DNA of 64,000 nucleotides from Cryptomeria japonica (taxonomy: Eukaryota > Streptophyta > Pinopsida > Cupressales > Cupressaceae), in contig NC_081415.1 in assembly GCF_030272615.1 (NCBI RefSeq), forward strand, positions 192,596,695 through 192,660,694. Direction: 5' to 3'. A program made the position numbers and the translations under genes. The notes under the pieces were generated by a model. It saw only the letters and a program-made list of their open reading frames with translations, did no database searches and was not told the origin of the DNA. Positions 50,021-62,194 of the stretch are shown here, piece after piece; positions within the stretch are counted from its first letter, which is position 1, and each line of letters begins with the position of its first letter.

Positions 50021-50058
50021 TACCCCCCTTTTTGACCACCATCTTTGTGCACTTACCC
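50018..50058 (-). repeat. Right terminal inverted repeat
   Basis: Inverted match of 50033-50052 to 37879-37898 over 20 bases without mismatch, followed outward by TTACCC and the AGTC duplication at 50059-50062. An inner AGTGGACAC block (minus strand, 50009-50020) pairs with 37903-37911. Confidence 0.85.
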
Positions 50059-50163
50059 AGTCAAAGGTACAAAATGCTCATGATCTGCCTAGACAAACAA
50101 CAAGAGACTAAAGATTTGGGTGCACAGTTTAGAAATAGATCTTGAAAAGATATGTTTTGATAT

Positions 50164-50729
50164 TTGTTTCCATTGTTAGCATATGAAGGCTATAATGTAG
50201 TGGTTCCTTCATCAGTTCCGTGTACAGAAAATGATGCTCCTTTGGTGTTAAGTGTTTGTGTGTATGCACAAACAATCTTAGAGAATCCCAGAGGAGCAAA
50301 TTACTTGCCTATTCAACAAAGGGAACAAGGAGGAGAAGATGTATGTGGTAAACATTTTAGGGACATATTTATGGGCTAACTGGAATGTACATGATGGAAT
50401 TGTTTATGATAACTTGTTCTCTCCCATTGTCTAGCTTTTGGGATATGCCATTAATGCCTATGGTATTGTGCATCACATAGTGAAGGAGGAGAATGCTGAA
50501 GGTGTCAAGATTGTGCCACAGTCAAAGATCATGCTTTTATGATCTTAATACAAAAGGAAAAAATACCAAAATGGCTAAAGCATGGAAGTTATTTGAAGTT
50601 GGGATAGGCCAAAAATACAACTTGGATGAGTTTGAGGCCTTCATAAGGGATAATGGTGATTTGTTCCTTGAAGATATTGTAGAAACTTTGAAAGTGATTG
50701 GAAAGGGGATTGGTTATTTGTATCATTGA
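50164..50729 (+). pseudogene. Unrecognised gene fragment, frameshifted
   Basis: Open pieces 50164-50379 (LENPRGANYLPIQQREQGGE) and 50493-50729 (KMAKAWKLFEVGIGQKYNLD then FEAFIRDNGDLFLEDI) are linked by coding-like sequence in other frames (ANWNVHDGIVYDNLF near 50377, LLGYAINAYGIVHHIVKEEN near 50432). The order suggests one small protein of about 185 residues broken by two or more indels and one stop. I do not recognise the family. It lies on the strand opposite to the gene that the transposon disrupted. Confidence 0.4.
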
Positions 50730-51888
50730 TCCCCCTTGTGTCCCCCCTCTTATTATTTATGTACTTATTTTTTATTTTTTAATATATGGGAGCTGCCCCC
50801 TTATGGTAGTACTTAAGTAAAAGAAAACCTTAGAGTCTTCTAATATATTATGTTGTTGTGACCATTTTTTTTGCTCTATTTGAGGTCTCCATTCTTGCTC
50901 ATGGGTATTTTTTCTAGTGTTTTTCTATTGGCTTTTTTAGATATTGTAATTTGTAATTAGTCTTCAATAACTCTTGGTTCTTTATAAAGGAAATGGACAA
51001 TGCTGATTCAAATTTTTAATTTGAATCAATAGAAAGTGAAATATATGTTTTAAATTTTGTAGTCATGTAAACTAATTAAATCTATATTTCTTTTGTGTAT
51101 TTTATGTTTATTATTTTTTAAAAAATTTAAAAAATAATTTGAATATACATTTTTTATAAAGTAAGTACTATAAATTAGTTGCTGATAAAATGTTGAAATT
51201 GAAGTTATATGAGGTGTGACACTTTATATAGTAAATTTTACCTATTTTTCTTCAATTGTTTTGTGTATATTGATAACTTGAAACTTTAGTGCAAAAATAT
51301 ATTTTTAACTATTTTTATGTATATACATTTTTCAATAAATTTGAAAAGTTTTGTGTACTAAATATAACTCTTTCAATTTGACGTCACATTTTAAAAAAAT
51401 TATTTATCCAAATTTGAAAAGAATTATATATCATCTTGGCATAGACTCTTTTAAAATAAATTTTAGTATTTTTTCTTTACAAGATAATCAACCTTATATT
51501 TTAGTGTTGATGACCTAACTTCAATAAAAATAAAATATTAAATATAAAAAACTAATTAAAATATTAAAGGATATATACTTTGGAAAATTCACGTATAGAT
51601 CTATAAAAGGGTATATTTACGTTTCAAATAAAAAATATTATTTATAAGAGTAGGAGTTGTTGAAACACAAGTTTTTGAAAAAAGAAAAAAAATGGTAATT
51701 AAACCCAAAGTGGTATAAAATATTCATTTAGTGGACAATTCCAATTGGAAAAGTTGTGGCCCATATATAAGGTAGCTATAATGAATTTCTATAGACCATA
51801 TGTTTGACTAAAATTAATTTTTAGTTAGAATTACTTAAATTCACTTGTGCAAATAAGTTGGCTTGAAACATGACATAGTTTTGTGATT
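50730..51888. other. AT-rich stretch with no recognisable gene
   Basis: Low-complexity AT-rich sequence between the gene fragment and the older LTR element. No motif that I can support. Confidence 0.45.
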
Positions 51889-52937
51889 TTACCTCCATGC
51901 ATTACTCAGCGAAGATGGAATTCTATTGTTGCCCCTACTTCCTACAACTGATACTGTCCTGTTATGGCTCTTGTGCCTTCTCCTGTTATTTCCCAAATCC
52001 ATTCTGTGAAGTGTGTCTTGTAACCTATTGATTGCTTCAACAATTATTGGTTGTGCTTCAGCCAAGCTCCTCATAATCTCATCAGGATTGAGTGGAATCT
52101 GTCTCTCCTGTCTGGGTGGGCTCCTCTTTCCTTCAGGTATATCACCCATATCAGTCTCTAAGGGTGGTTCTGTGACAAAATTTAAATCCACTCTAGGTCT
52201 CATGCGTGTGTAATATCTATGGGTACCAAATTTGCCCCGCTGCATAGAATTACTTCGATGACCCTGAGGCTGGTAGGATCATCGCTCTGATACCACTAAA
52301 ATATCCCTAACCAGAATTCTTAATCAAACTCTTCATTGTTTAAAAATTCAAATTCTTTGACCAGTGAAAAGAGTTTTTGGAAGTTTATTGTATTTTCAGT
52401 TTTTTGTAGATTTTTTGAATTTTTGATAATACATGAAAAATAATAAATGCAATACAATAAATGTAGAAATGATAATAGTTTCTAGAATTTTGATTATTAA
52501 TTATAGCAAGTACAAGTAAACAATAAAGAGGATTCTTGATAGAATAAAGCCGTTCAAGGTGTACCAGGAGTTCAATGTTGGGGTTTGAGGGTTGAATTTG
52601 AGCCTGGAATGAAGTCGTGAATGAACCAAACACCTTGAGCTGCTACCAATCGCTGCAAATAAATTTATTTAACTCTAGGATAATTATGAAAAACTAATAT
52701 TGAAGAATTATTCAAACCCACTTGAATTCCAAATTATTGCCAAGAAAGATTCCCCAAATTATGTTTCTTTTCCTCAAAGAATTCTTGTTGTTGTCCAAAT
52801 TTGATATTTTCTTCACACCAAACCAAATGTGATCACTTATTATTGCCACAAAAATGAATTCATACACTAATAGTTGGGCCAAAACCCTTTAGTTAATTTA
52901 TTAATGGATCCCAGGCATGAGAATGATACAACTGGCC
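51889..52937 (-). mobile_element. Older LTR retrotransposon, truncated: gag start, primer site, part of LTR
   Basis: GTGGTATCAGAGC on the minus strand (primer-binding core at 52284-52295, complementary to initiator tRNA-Met) is followed within 40 bp by an open frame of 118 codons (52245-51889). It has a basic, Pro/Arg-rich start (RMRPRVDLNFVTEPPLETD) and a helical segment (AEAQPIIVEAINRLQDTLHR) typical of a gag N-terminus. Sequence is lost at 51889. To the right, 52296-52937 would be its 5' LTR, which is cut at 52937 by the younger chromovirus element. The LTR edge lacks a clear CA, so that border is approximate. Confidence 0.6.
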
Positions 52938-55900
52938 TGTAATGCCTCGCCAGAAACCCTAAAGAAAAAACATCACAATCTATGCAACTAAGGGTGAAAT
53001 AATTTTATTTTTTTAAAAGAACAAGTGCTTGAATTAAACCATAGCACATCTAATAACACAACAGAAGTCTAACTCCTGAATTTCCTAAGGGTTACCAATG
53101 AATATTACTTCGTAAATTATATTAACACCATGAGAAAACCTACTGTTCAGCTTTCTAGGAAAATTAAACGTTTAAGATAAAATTTCCACAATGAAATAAT
53201 TCAAAGTACTCCAAAACAATCATTTAATATATACAAAAGACTTAAGTAACTGAAATAGCATACATTACAATGTTTCTTTGCTTTACAATATTCGAAAATA
53301 CATGTTTTCAAAAAAAATTACATCATGAGTTAAAATGTTACAAAATGAAAGTTACATAAAGTTTCGATTCCAGACCTCAAGTTTCCAACTGAAAAATGGT
53401 TACGAACAAGAGCTGGTACATGAACCATGAACCAAGGACATCAGTGAAGTCCTTCCTCGCCTGAAGATACATTCCAGTACATCCGATGGGAAGTGACACT
53501 ACCACCCGACCATGTGATTCCGAAAAGTAACCACCCCACCGTGCTGGAGATAGTAGATAACCCTCAAGCAAGAAAAATAAGATAAGAATGAAAGGACTAC
53601 AAGACTCCACACACAACCATGTGACTCAACTCACAAAACACTAGTGACTCTAAGGAGAAAGTGTCATCGCATGTCTTACGGTGGATACCATGGTACAGCC
53701 TCCATAGGTCCTGGCCCCCTTCCTGGGTTATCCTGGTAACCTCTCCTGAACCTCCAATTCCAACTAAGTCTCATGCGGACCCTATCAATCCTTTCATGAA
53801 GACAAGGTGGTAAGTTTGCCATTCTAGGCCTTCTCGCTACATTATGAGCCCTGCACTAGCACTCACCTATGTGCGAGGCACATTATTTTATTTAACATTT
53901 ATTATACCCTCCCCTAATCATTTATTAGGTTATCACTTTCTTAACCAACTTCCAACGGGTTATCCTATCACCACTTCGGGCACGACCCTCACTTGAAAAC
54001 CACTCTCTCTCTTAGGACATTACAGGATAGTTCTCTCTACGGAACTTTATGGCGACACAGACAGCCATACCTAATCCTGACATACCACAGGTGAAAGATA
54101 CATAATTACTAAGCTAAGGTTGACCGTTTGGACCAACTCGCAATGGCTCATTTCCTTAAGGTTATACATCTATATATCTGGCCAAAACATAGTAACACAG
54201 GGCATAATGACCACATACTCAATGTACGATAAAATTTGGACTTGACTGCAACCACCATTTAAACAAGGGAGTCTTACGTAATAACATCAAAACACATAAA
54301 TAACTTGTAGAAGCATAAACGTTTCCATTTGGTTGAGAAAAGAGATAACTTAACCCGAGACACTAAGGATAGTTTAGACGGCATAAACGCAGAGTTTAAT
54401 TCCTTACAACATGATTAAGAGATCAATTACTCTTTGTTAACTATTATAGGGAAGCAACATTATATTATGGCGACCTTGATAATTTCCAAATTCCACTTAA
54501 ACCATAATTTAGGACAAAAGTAGATATATTTATTTCTTCATAAAAAGTCTTACAAGAAGACATAGTACATTTCTCAACTTATAATAGATAGAAAGATGTC
54601 TTTATTTCTTGACACTAGAAGGGATACAACCCGTTACATCACTCTTCCGAAGAAGACGGAGAAGTGCACTCGTCAGACTCTATAGGATCTAAAGGAGTAT
54701 AACCTTCAGATTCGCTTTCACTCAGGGGAAAATACCCCACGGATTCATTATCGCTTAAGGGGGTATACCCCTCCGACGAGTCAGAACTTATAACTATCGG
54801 CCTTACTGGCGAGCATTCTAGCTCAGGCTCTTTTCCTTTTTGAATAGTAATTTATTTTGTTGGACACTGAATAGGATCTTCTCCTATCTCTTTGCTCTCT
54901 TCAGGAGCTGGGTTCACCTCAGTAGGGATGTCAACCAAGACAGGCTTGATAGGTGTCAGAGAATCTTTCTTGACTTTCAGACTATGGGCATATCCAGCTA
55001 CGGATTTCTGAGTTGTCTGTTTGACACACACCATTTATGTAACGTTTTCAAACAATAAGCCATTACTTCCCAGACTCTCCTAGAGCAACGTCTAATAAAT
55101 CTTGATAACTAGGTTTTGAACGAAAACATACAATTTCTTTTATATAATAACTAGTATGCAATATGTTTAAAAACAAGATTCCACTACTATAGCTACAAAG
55201 TAATTACTCTTAATATCCTAACTCAAACAATAAAAGATACTTCACCGTAACTATAACATAAGCATGATCTTAATCATTACTTATAACTAAGACTTTATAA
55301 ATAATAATGAACCCAAACCCAAAGAAATTCCTGACCTTTTGCAAAGTTAACACGAATGCAAGACCTCAACGCCCTTCTACCAAATGATAGCGCACCTTGC
55401 TTACGAACCTTATCTTCAATCTTCTTTCAAAACTCTATCACCAAAACCAACTCTCTTTGATTCTTCCTAAAATATTCTCTCTATCTCTCTATTTTACTCT
55501 ATCTTTCTCCTCTATTCTAATTCTTTCCTCTCGAGTACACCATCTTTCCTTCGATGCAAAAAATGAATTCCCTTCCCACTTCCTTACTCCCCACCTCTAT
55601 TTACACTAGAATTACCCATGACTTCTCCTACGTCTAAGGCTCAGTTATGGAGTTTGATGAGGAGTCTTTTAATGGATTACTTTCAGTTACATCTTCACTT
55701 ACTCTCCACTCTTCAGTTATAAGCCAAAAATCGTGGTAGACTGATACAAAGGATGGAAGGATTGGCAAGTTACAAGCAACTGTCAAACACGTAAGTGTCT
55801 GTCATGGGTGAGATAATAGTCCTCACTGCCAAGTCACCTTACTCTTATGTCACGTATGCCTCGCATTAAACTTACCACTTGGTGTCCCTTCCTACATAGT

Positions 55901-57396
55901 CGCTATTATCGCCATGAGGAGTTGGTTCAATACAAACTGTTTTTACTATGCCTCCACCGCATTTACCAACGTGGAGTTTGGTTCCATCGCGAAGGAGGTG
56001 TGGCGGTTGAGTGTGTTGAACAGCGCGAGGGGGGGGTGTCATTGTTTGCTGCATTGGCGTGACCAAAGGAAGAGATGAAGCGTGTGAGCAATGAGGGAGG
56101 AGGGTGGTCGGTGGTAATACCAACCCCTCCCTTTATTAAGGGGGGTGGTTGATATTACTATCGACCACCCTATATATTATATATTAGTTTACACTATAAC
56201 CCCCGCCACCACCTTTTAAATAAAATTTGTTTTATTTTTTTAATTATAATTTCTTTATTATATTTTAATAATTAATTAATGACCTCTATTTAAACATTCA
56301 ACCCTTAATCCCTCCTTAGCAAATTTAAATATATATTTTGATTTTCCAATATTTATAATTAACGGCTTTTCATATCTATATTCAAACAATTGATTTAGAT
56401 ATATATATTACATGTTCGAAAAGTATATTATATGTGACATTTTAATAATTCTAATTTTATATACATGTATCTTCTCAACATAATAGTTTGAATTGGCGAT
56501 ATTATCTAATGATAGTTCAATCACTTAATATTTATTCAAATAACTACCTATAATTGACAATCGTCCCCCGTGTATATAATGTCTATATATTCAAATGCTC
56601 GAGTCACAATTATCGAACTAACATGCTGATGAGATTCATATCTACTTATACCAAGATATTAACGCATCCTTTGTAAACAACATTAAGTCACTAGATCACT
56701 TGACTCTTTTTCCTCCAAATACCAAAACTACTCTTTACTCTTATAGACGTAATAAACGTAACAATTACCAATGGCATACAATAATTAAGAACACTAAACA
56801 CACAAACTGAGCAAGCATCAAGCGACTTTTCATAAAGATCAAACAATAAAATATGAAGACCAAACAAATTGACGGAACGACTAACTGAAGCCACTCACTC
56901 GAGTGCAACTGACTAAAAATAGGGTCAACTACTATCTCCTGCACTTCTATCGTAAAATATAAGGCACGCTCAGACTTGTGTAGCCAGGTGGAGACGTTAC
57001 CTCGTACCTACCCGGTACTTGTACCTGCAATATCCTGGATCACCGAACCACACATGCATATATACCATATATAAAACACGACATACACACTGATGAAGGA
57101 GAATCACGACGTTCCCTGTCTCACCAAAATGAGTGAAGGAAAATCATCCCCTTGCATCCAATACACTCGCAGATACACAACATACAGTGCATAAATAAAG
57201 TAAAGTGTCAGTACATAGCAATGAACCATACAATGCCATAAATCACAAGTACAGAAATAGTGTAAATAAATCATGCATCTCATATTCAGATTAAGCATGG
57301 AATAATCTCATATAAATCTGAATAATAATTCATGGTAATGTATCCACTGAAAATAACAAGAACAAAATATGAGTCCAAACGAGTAGGGGTACTACA
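52938..57396 (-). repeat. 3' LTR of the chromovirus-like element, 4459 bp
   Basis: TG...CA ends. The part 52938-54730 is collinear with 62210-64000, offset 9270-9272 bp. At 4.46 kb it is far longer than most plant LTRs. It contains an ORF on the element's coding strand (54639-55034). Confidence 0.88.
54639..55034 (-). pseudogene. ORF inside the LTR with repeated acidic GY(T/F)PL motifs
   Basis: Starting at ATG 55034 (MVCVKQTTQKSVAGYAHSLK), the frame runs 131 codons to TGA at 54639-54641, interrupted by one TAA at 54852-54854. The C-terminal part is acidic and Ser-rich and repeats SSEGYTPLSDNE, SVGYFPLSESE, SEGYTPLDPIE before ending in SSSEE. It is on the same strand as gag-pol but lies in the LTR. 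The right LTR keeps the homologous end (63910-64000), with no break seen there. The function is unknown. It may be a captured or element-specific short protein, or a chance ORF. Confidence 0.45.
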
Positions 57397-57410
57397 TTCT
57401 CCCCCCCAAG
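57397..57410 (-). promoter_or_regulatory. Polypurine tract
   Basis: On the minus strand CTTGGGGGGGAGAA directly precedes the LTR start TGTAGTACC. This is the expected plus-strand primer for reverse transcription. Confidence 0.85.
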
Positions 57411-57443
57411 ACTAGGCTTACTCCTGGAAGCCTAAAACAAATA

Positions 57444-58955
57444 TTAATACAACTCTCTCATCTTCGCTGCATCCTCCCAAGTCACCGAGGTCTCATCATT
57501 TGGGTCCCATAGGACCCTTACCTGGTCGATGGCGTGACCCCTAAGGATCAAATCCTGACGCTGAAGAATGCGCACAGGCTCCATGTAAAGTTGCTTGTCC
57601 TCGACTTGCAAAGAGTTCCAATCAGGAACATGCGTCACATCAGGGTGATAAGGTCGAAGAACTAAAGCATGAAAGACATCATGGATGCGGGATAGACTTG
57701 GTGGCAAGGCAAGACAGTAGGCAACATGACCTATCCTCTCAAGAATCTCAAAAGGGCCAACAAATCGAGGCGCCAACTTAGAGCCCTTTCCATAACGGAT
57801 CGGACTCTTCCACGGACGCACTCTCAAAAACACACGGTCACCAACCGAAAATTGATTATCTACCCTATGAGCATCTGCATACTTCTTCTGCCTATCCTAT
57901 GTAGCTACCAAACGCTCACGAATCCGCCAAACCTGCTACTCCATCTCCTGAAGAATATCTGGGCCTATAAGCACCCTGTCCTCTAACCGATCCCAACTCA
58001 AAGGAGTGTGCCAAGGATGACCATATAATGCTTGAAAGGGGGACATACCTATGGAGCTATGATATCCATTGTTATAAGAAAACTCTACAAGATAGATATA
58101 ATCCTCCCAACGAGACTGCTAGTCCATAACATACATGCAAAGCATGTCCTCCAAAACCTGATTCACTCTCTCTGTCTGACCATCTATCTCTGGGTGATAA
58201 GCTGAACTAAAGTTCAACTGAGTCCGCAAGGCATGTTGCAGTGAGGTCCACAATGCTGAGGTAAAGATTGGATCTCTATCAGAAATGATCCGCCTTGGAA
58301 CCCCATGCAATCTCACTACTTCTTCCAAGAAAACTCGTGCCACCACTGCTGTTGTATAGGAAGCTCGAATAGGAACAAAATGAGCAACCTTTGTCAATCT
58401 GTCAACTATGACCATGATGGCATCATGACGATGCAAAGAGACAGGCAACCCAACAATAAAATCCATGGAAATGATATCCCATTTCCAATCCGGTATCAAA
58501 TTAGGCTGAAGAAGCCCTGCCAAGTGTTGATGCTCTGCCTTCACCCACTGGCACTCTAAACACTTTGACACAAAATTAGCAATGTCACGTTTCATGCCTA
58601 CCCAATAATAGATTTGTCTAAGATCTGCGTGCATCTTCTTGACACCTAGATGTGCCGAATAAGGTGCACGATGGGCCTCAGTCATGATCAAGACACGAAG
58701 ACCCTCCAAAGAAGGTACATAGATCTGCCCATGGTGACGAAGAAGTCCATCTACCTCAAGATTATATCTAGAATATCTTCCCTCTAAAGGCCTTTCAGAC
58801 TCTATCATGGTTCTAACATCCTGATACCAAGTATCCTGAGGAAGAACTCCAAGAATCCTCTCTCTCAGGTCAACTCCAAGGGACAATGTCGAAACTTCAT
58901 GCCGCCTACGACTCAAAGCATCTGCCACTACGTTCTCTTTCCCTGAATATATCAA
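57444..58955 (-). pseudogene. Integrase with chromodomain-like tail, gypsy pol
   Basis: The frame opens in the end of RNase H (GKENVVADALSRR at 58955). The HHCC zinc region follows (AHRAPYSAHLGVKKMHADLR ... CLECQ), then catalytic segments WDIISMDFIVGLP, IISDRDPIFTSALW and YHPEIDGQTERVNQ, giving D, D and E all present. After a stop at 58119-58121 the same frame continues with a second stop near 57900, a GPY/F-like module (KLAPRFVGPFEILERIGHVAY) and a tail (PVRILQRQDLILRGHAIDQV ... VTWEDAAKMRELY) resembling chromodomains that steer integration to heterochromatin. The tail ends at 57444. A frameshift near 58950 separates it from the RT frame. Ty3/gypsy identity is secure; clade is a judgement from the tail. 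Confidence 0.88.
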
Positions 58956-60790
58956 ACCTCAAAATCATACTCGCAGAGGAATTCCATCCATCTCCATTGT
59001 CGAGCATTCAAATTTGGTTGTGTGAAAATATACTGCAGACTACGGTGATCACTATGCAGTTCAAATCGACGTCCCAACAGAAAATGTCGCCATCTAACCA
59101 AAGCATGAACTACATCTGCCAACTCTAAATCATGAACTGGATAGTTCAACTTGTGGTTCTTAAGTTTGCGAGAATCATAAGCAACCACTCGTCCATCTTG
59201 CATAAGCATTGCACCTATACCTTCAAAAGAGGCATCTGTGCATACTATAAAATCTCTAGATGGATCAGGAACTGCCAATATCAGAGCACTGACAAGGAGT
59301 TCCTTCAAGGTACAAAAAGCTAACTCACATTGTTCTGACCAAACAAACTTCTTCCCTTTCCGCTGTAGAGAAGTGATCGAGTGTCCTATCCGGGAAAATC
59401 CTTGAACAAAGAGATGGTAATATCTGGCCAAACCCATAAAACTCTGAACTTCTGAAACGTTGGTCGGCACTGGCCAATCAACAATGGCTTGGATCTTTGA
59501 AGGATCCATAGACACTCCTTCCCCTGAAACTATATGACCAAGATAGTTCACCTCCGACTGGAAAAAGTCACACTTTGCCAAATTAGCATAAAGTTGATTT
59601 TCCCTCAAGCACTGCATTACCTGTCGTAAGTGACCTTCATGTTCTTCCATAGTTCTAGAATAAATTAATATGTCATCTAAGAACACAAGGACAAAATAAT
59701 CAAGGTAGGTGCGAAAAACCCCATTCATGAGGCTCATGAAAACTGAAGGTGTGCTCGTCAACCCAAATGGTACTACTTTGAAGTCATAGTGACCATAATG
59801 AGTGCGAAACACTGTCTTATGAATATCTGCATCTTGGATGCGCAAATGATGATATCAAAATTTCAAGTCAATCTTAGAGAACACCTTGGCTCCCTTTGCC
59901 TGATCAAAAAGATCATCAATATGAGGCAAAGGATATCAATTACGGATGGTTACCTTATGCAGCTGTCGGTAATCAATGCATAACCGAAGAGAACCATCCT
60001 TCTTCTTAACGAAGATAACAGGCGCACCCCAAGGAGAAACACTAGGACGAATGAATCTCTTGGCTAACAATTCTTCTAGTTGCAACTTCAACTCACTCAA
60101 CTCCTGAGTGGTCGTCCGATATGGAGCTCTCGAAATAGGTTCTGCAACAGGAACCAAATCAATGTGAAAGTCTATGTCTCTCTTCGGAGGCATACCAAGA
60201 ATATCCAATGGGAATACATCAGCATACTCTCGAAGAATAGGGTGACTATCAAGAGCGATTTCTCGACTCTTTAACTCATCCATGTCCTCAAGAGTAACTG
60301 CAAAACGCTGACACCCTCTACGCATGCACCGCTTAAGTTGCATAGCAGAGATCATATGTAAGGATATTGGTCTCTGAACTCCAACAATTTTCACTTCCTT
60401 ACCAAGGTCATCTAAACACTCCACTGTCTTCTTGCGACAATCTATGTGAGCATTATGAGAATATAGCCAATCCATCCCCAACACAACTCCATAAGAACCC
60501 AAAGGAATGACTCGAAGATCAACTGAAGTAACTATGGTTCCTAGATTCAACTCACAACTGGGAACAAAGGCATCTACAAAAACACGGACACCTGTAGCCA
60601 ACTCTACTTGCCACCTATTCATCTCCTTAGCAGACATGAGTCCACACCGCTCCACAATAGACGAAGAAATGAAAGAATCTGAAGCACCAGAATAAAAAAC
60701 TACAGAGATAGGGATTCCATGCAACATACCTGCTGCCTCTATAACTGTACCTTGATGATTAGCTTGGCGGTTATCCACCGCTGTGAACAC
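58952..60790 (-). pseudogene. Protease, reverse transcriptase and RNase H, gypsy pol
   Basis: In one frame from 60790: the protease segment [14 protein letters not shown], where the catalytic Asp of the usual DSGA motif is Tyr; a linker; then reverse transcriptase with [20 protein letters not shown], the active-site box [12 protein letters not shown] and [12 protein letters not shown]. RNase H follows with [16 protein letters not shown] and [10 protein letters not shown], ending near 58952. Stops interrupt at 59936-59938 and about 59852, in an otherwise intact reading frame. The Tyr substitution alone should abolish Gag-Pol processing, so decay is not only by stop codons. The order and motifs are those of Ty3/gypsy. 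Confidence 0.9.
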
Positions 60791-60799
60791 TCTGTGAGA

Positions 60800-62073
60800 T
60801 CTCCCTACATAGGCTCTGACGCTACCGGCCGTTGACTACCTGTGTTGTGGAAACACTGAGGACACTGCGCACTCTGTGACCATGCTGCCCACAAGAGAAG
60901 CAAGCTCCTCTATTACCTGTCGGACCACTGGATTGCTGAAAATTGCCCTGGCTAGGAGCGTGAGATGCACTTTGTGAGGATTGCCCTGTAGGGCCCTATC
61001 TGCCCCTCTGCCATTTTCTATTTTTCTTAAATTGAGCATTGCCACCCTTCTGGCCCTGGATCTGTTTTAGTTTTCACAGTTGTTGCTAGTGTGGTCCACC
61101 CTTAGCAGGTGTTGGAGGAGTCCTAAATGGTGCAGCTGACTGGAACTGATTCCCACGAGCTCTATTCCCACTGGAAGGAGCACTCCCTATCCGCACACCT
61201 GTTTTCCCACCAAGAGCACGACTAAGGTTTAGTTCTACCAATCAGGCCTTTGCCACAACTGTCTCCACAGAAGTTGGCTCAAACACCCTAACACCTCCAC
61301 TGATGCGATCATTCAAGCCCCTCAAGAAGTGTTGTACAAGCATAGCCTCATCATTACCAATTCCAGCATACTACTTGAGCTCACAGAATCTATGCTCATA
61401 CTGGTCTACCATCATACCATACTGCCGCAGTGCATGGAACTCATCTGTCCGAGTCTGTCTCCACTAGGGCGAGAGAAACCGTGCCCTGAATCTCTCCAGA
61501 AACAACTCCCATGTCATGGTGTTAATGCACACGCTCAACATTTCCTCCTCCAGTATCCACCAGATTGAAGCAAAGTTTTTGAGATGCATAATAGCACATC
61601 TCACCTTGGTGTTGCTACTATGGGAACATAGAAAAACACCTATCCAGACCGATAAGCCAAGTCTCTGCCTCGAGACCGATACCCATACCATTAAAGAAAG
61701 GAGGGTTGGACCTCATCAAGTCCTTTATGTGACCCAAAGAAATTGGATCTTCATTGACTGCAATCCCTCTCCTTCTGGGTGATCTTTCCCTCTCTCTCTC
61801 CTCTGGAACTGGCTGAACAACCTCAGGCCTGGGGCCTAACCTAGCAAGAACCTCCTGAAACATTTGTCTTAGCTCTTCCCTTTCGGGAACCTATTCTTCT
61901 ACACGAGGTAAGTCCTGATGAACAGATTGTTCTGGCTCAACACTAACATGAGTAGGTGGTGGTGAAGGACTGTGATGATCAGAACCATGGCCTCGTCCTC
62001 CACCTCTTCCTCTATTGCGACCACCCATATGGCCACCTCCCCTAGCTTCCCTAGCCATGACCGAGTACTGCAA
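60800..62073 (-). pseudogene. Gag of the chromovirus-like element
   Basis: Start at 62073 or, more likely, 62058 (MAREARGGG), followed by an Arg/Gly-rich segment (RNRGRGGGRGHG). A TAG at 61891-61893 interrupts, and the frame continues with MFQEVLARLGPRPEVVQ and EAETWLIGLDRCFSMFP. A frameshift near 61620 leads to the capsid-like part (TKVRCAIMHLKNFASIWW, LFLERFRARFLSP, HRFCELKQYAGIGNDEAM). Near 60890 is a zinc knuckle, CFSCGQHGH, whose last Cys is lost from frame by an indel. Gag would form the cytoplasmic particle that carries the RNA. This copy has at least two frameshifts and several stops. Confidence 0.82.
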
Positions 62074-62194
62074 AAGAGAAAAGATTCAGATTTATGACAT
62101 GGATAAACAAGGAAAACACAAATGTTAAGACTTAAATAAAAGGCAAAGTTGAATAGGCACACTACAAACGTAGAGTAACCAGTGTTGAAACTTG

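Larger units (their letters stand above)
37873..50058. mobile_element. Two-gene DNA transposon of about 12.2 kb, superfamily unassigned
   Basis: Boundaries are set by inverted termini (37873-37898 and 50033-50058) and the AGTC duplication. Order inside: left terminus; CpG-rich palindromic subterminal repeats (37940-38201); ten-exon accessory gene on plus (38327-40955); 359-bp repeat array (41490-44850); small repeats (45060-45370); three-exon transposase on minus (48354-45452); 500-N gap; right subterminal repeats (49050-49190); right terminus. The two-gene plan with subterminal motif arrays recalls CACTA (En/Spm) elements, but the ends are not CACTA and the duplication is 4 bp, not 3. Sola and Ginger elements are reported to make 4-bp duplications; I cannot place it further. 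It inserted into an exon of the decayed minus-strand gene. Confidence 0.85.

Noticed and set aside
37873-50058. Assignment to CACTA (En/Spm)
   Set aside because: Layout is similar, but termini begin GGG, the duplication is 4 bp, and the transposase motifs are not those I know for CACTA.
53377-53616. 79-codon ORF found in both chromovirus LTRs (also 62647-62886)
   Set aside because: It is kept open in both copies because the LTRs are about 96 percent identical. No independent evidence of coding.
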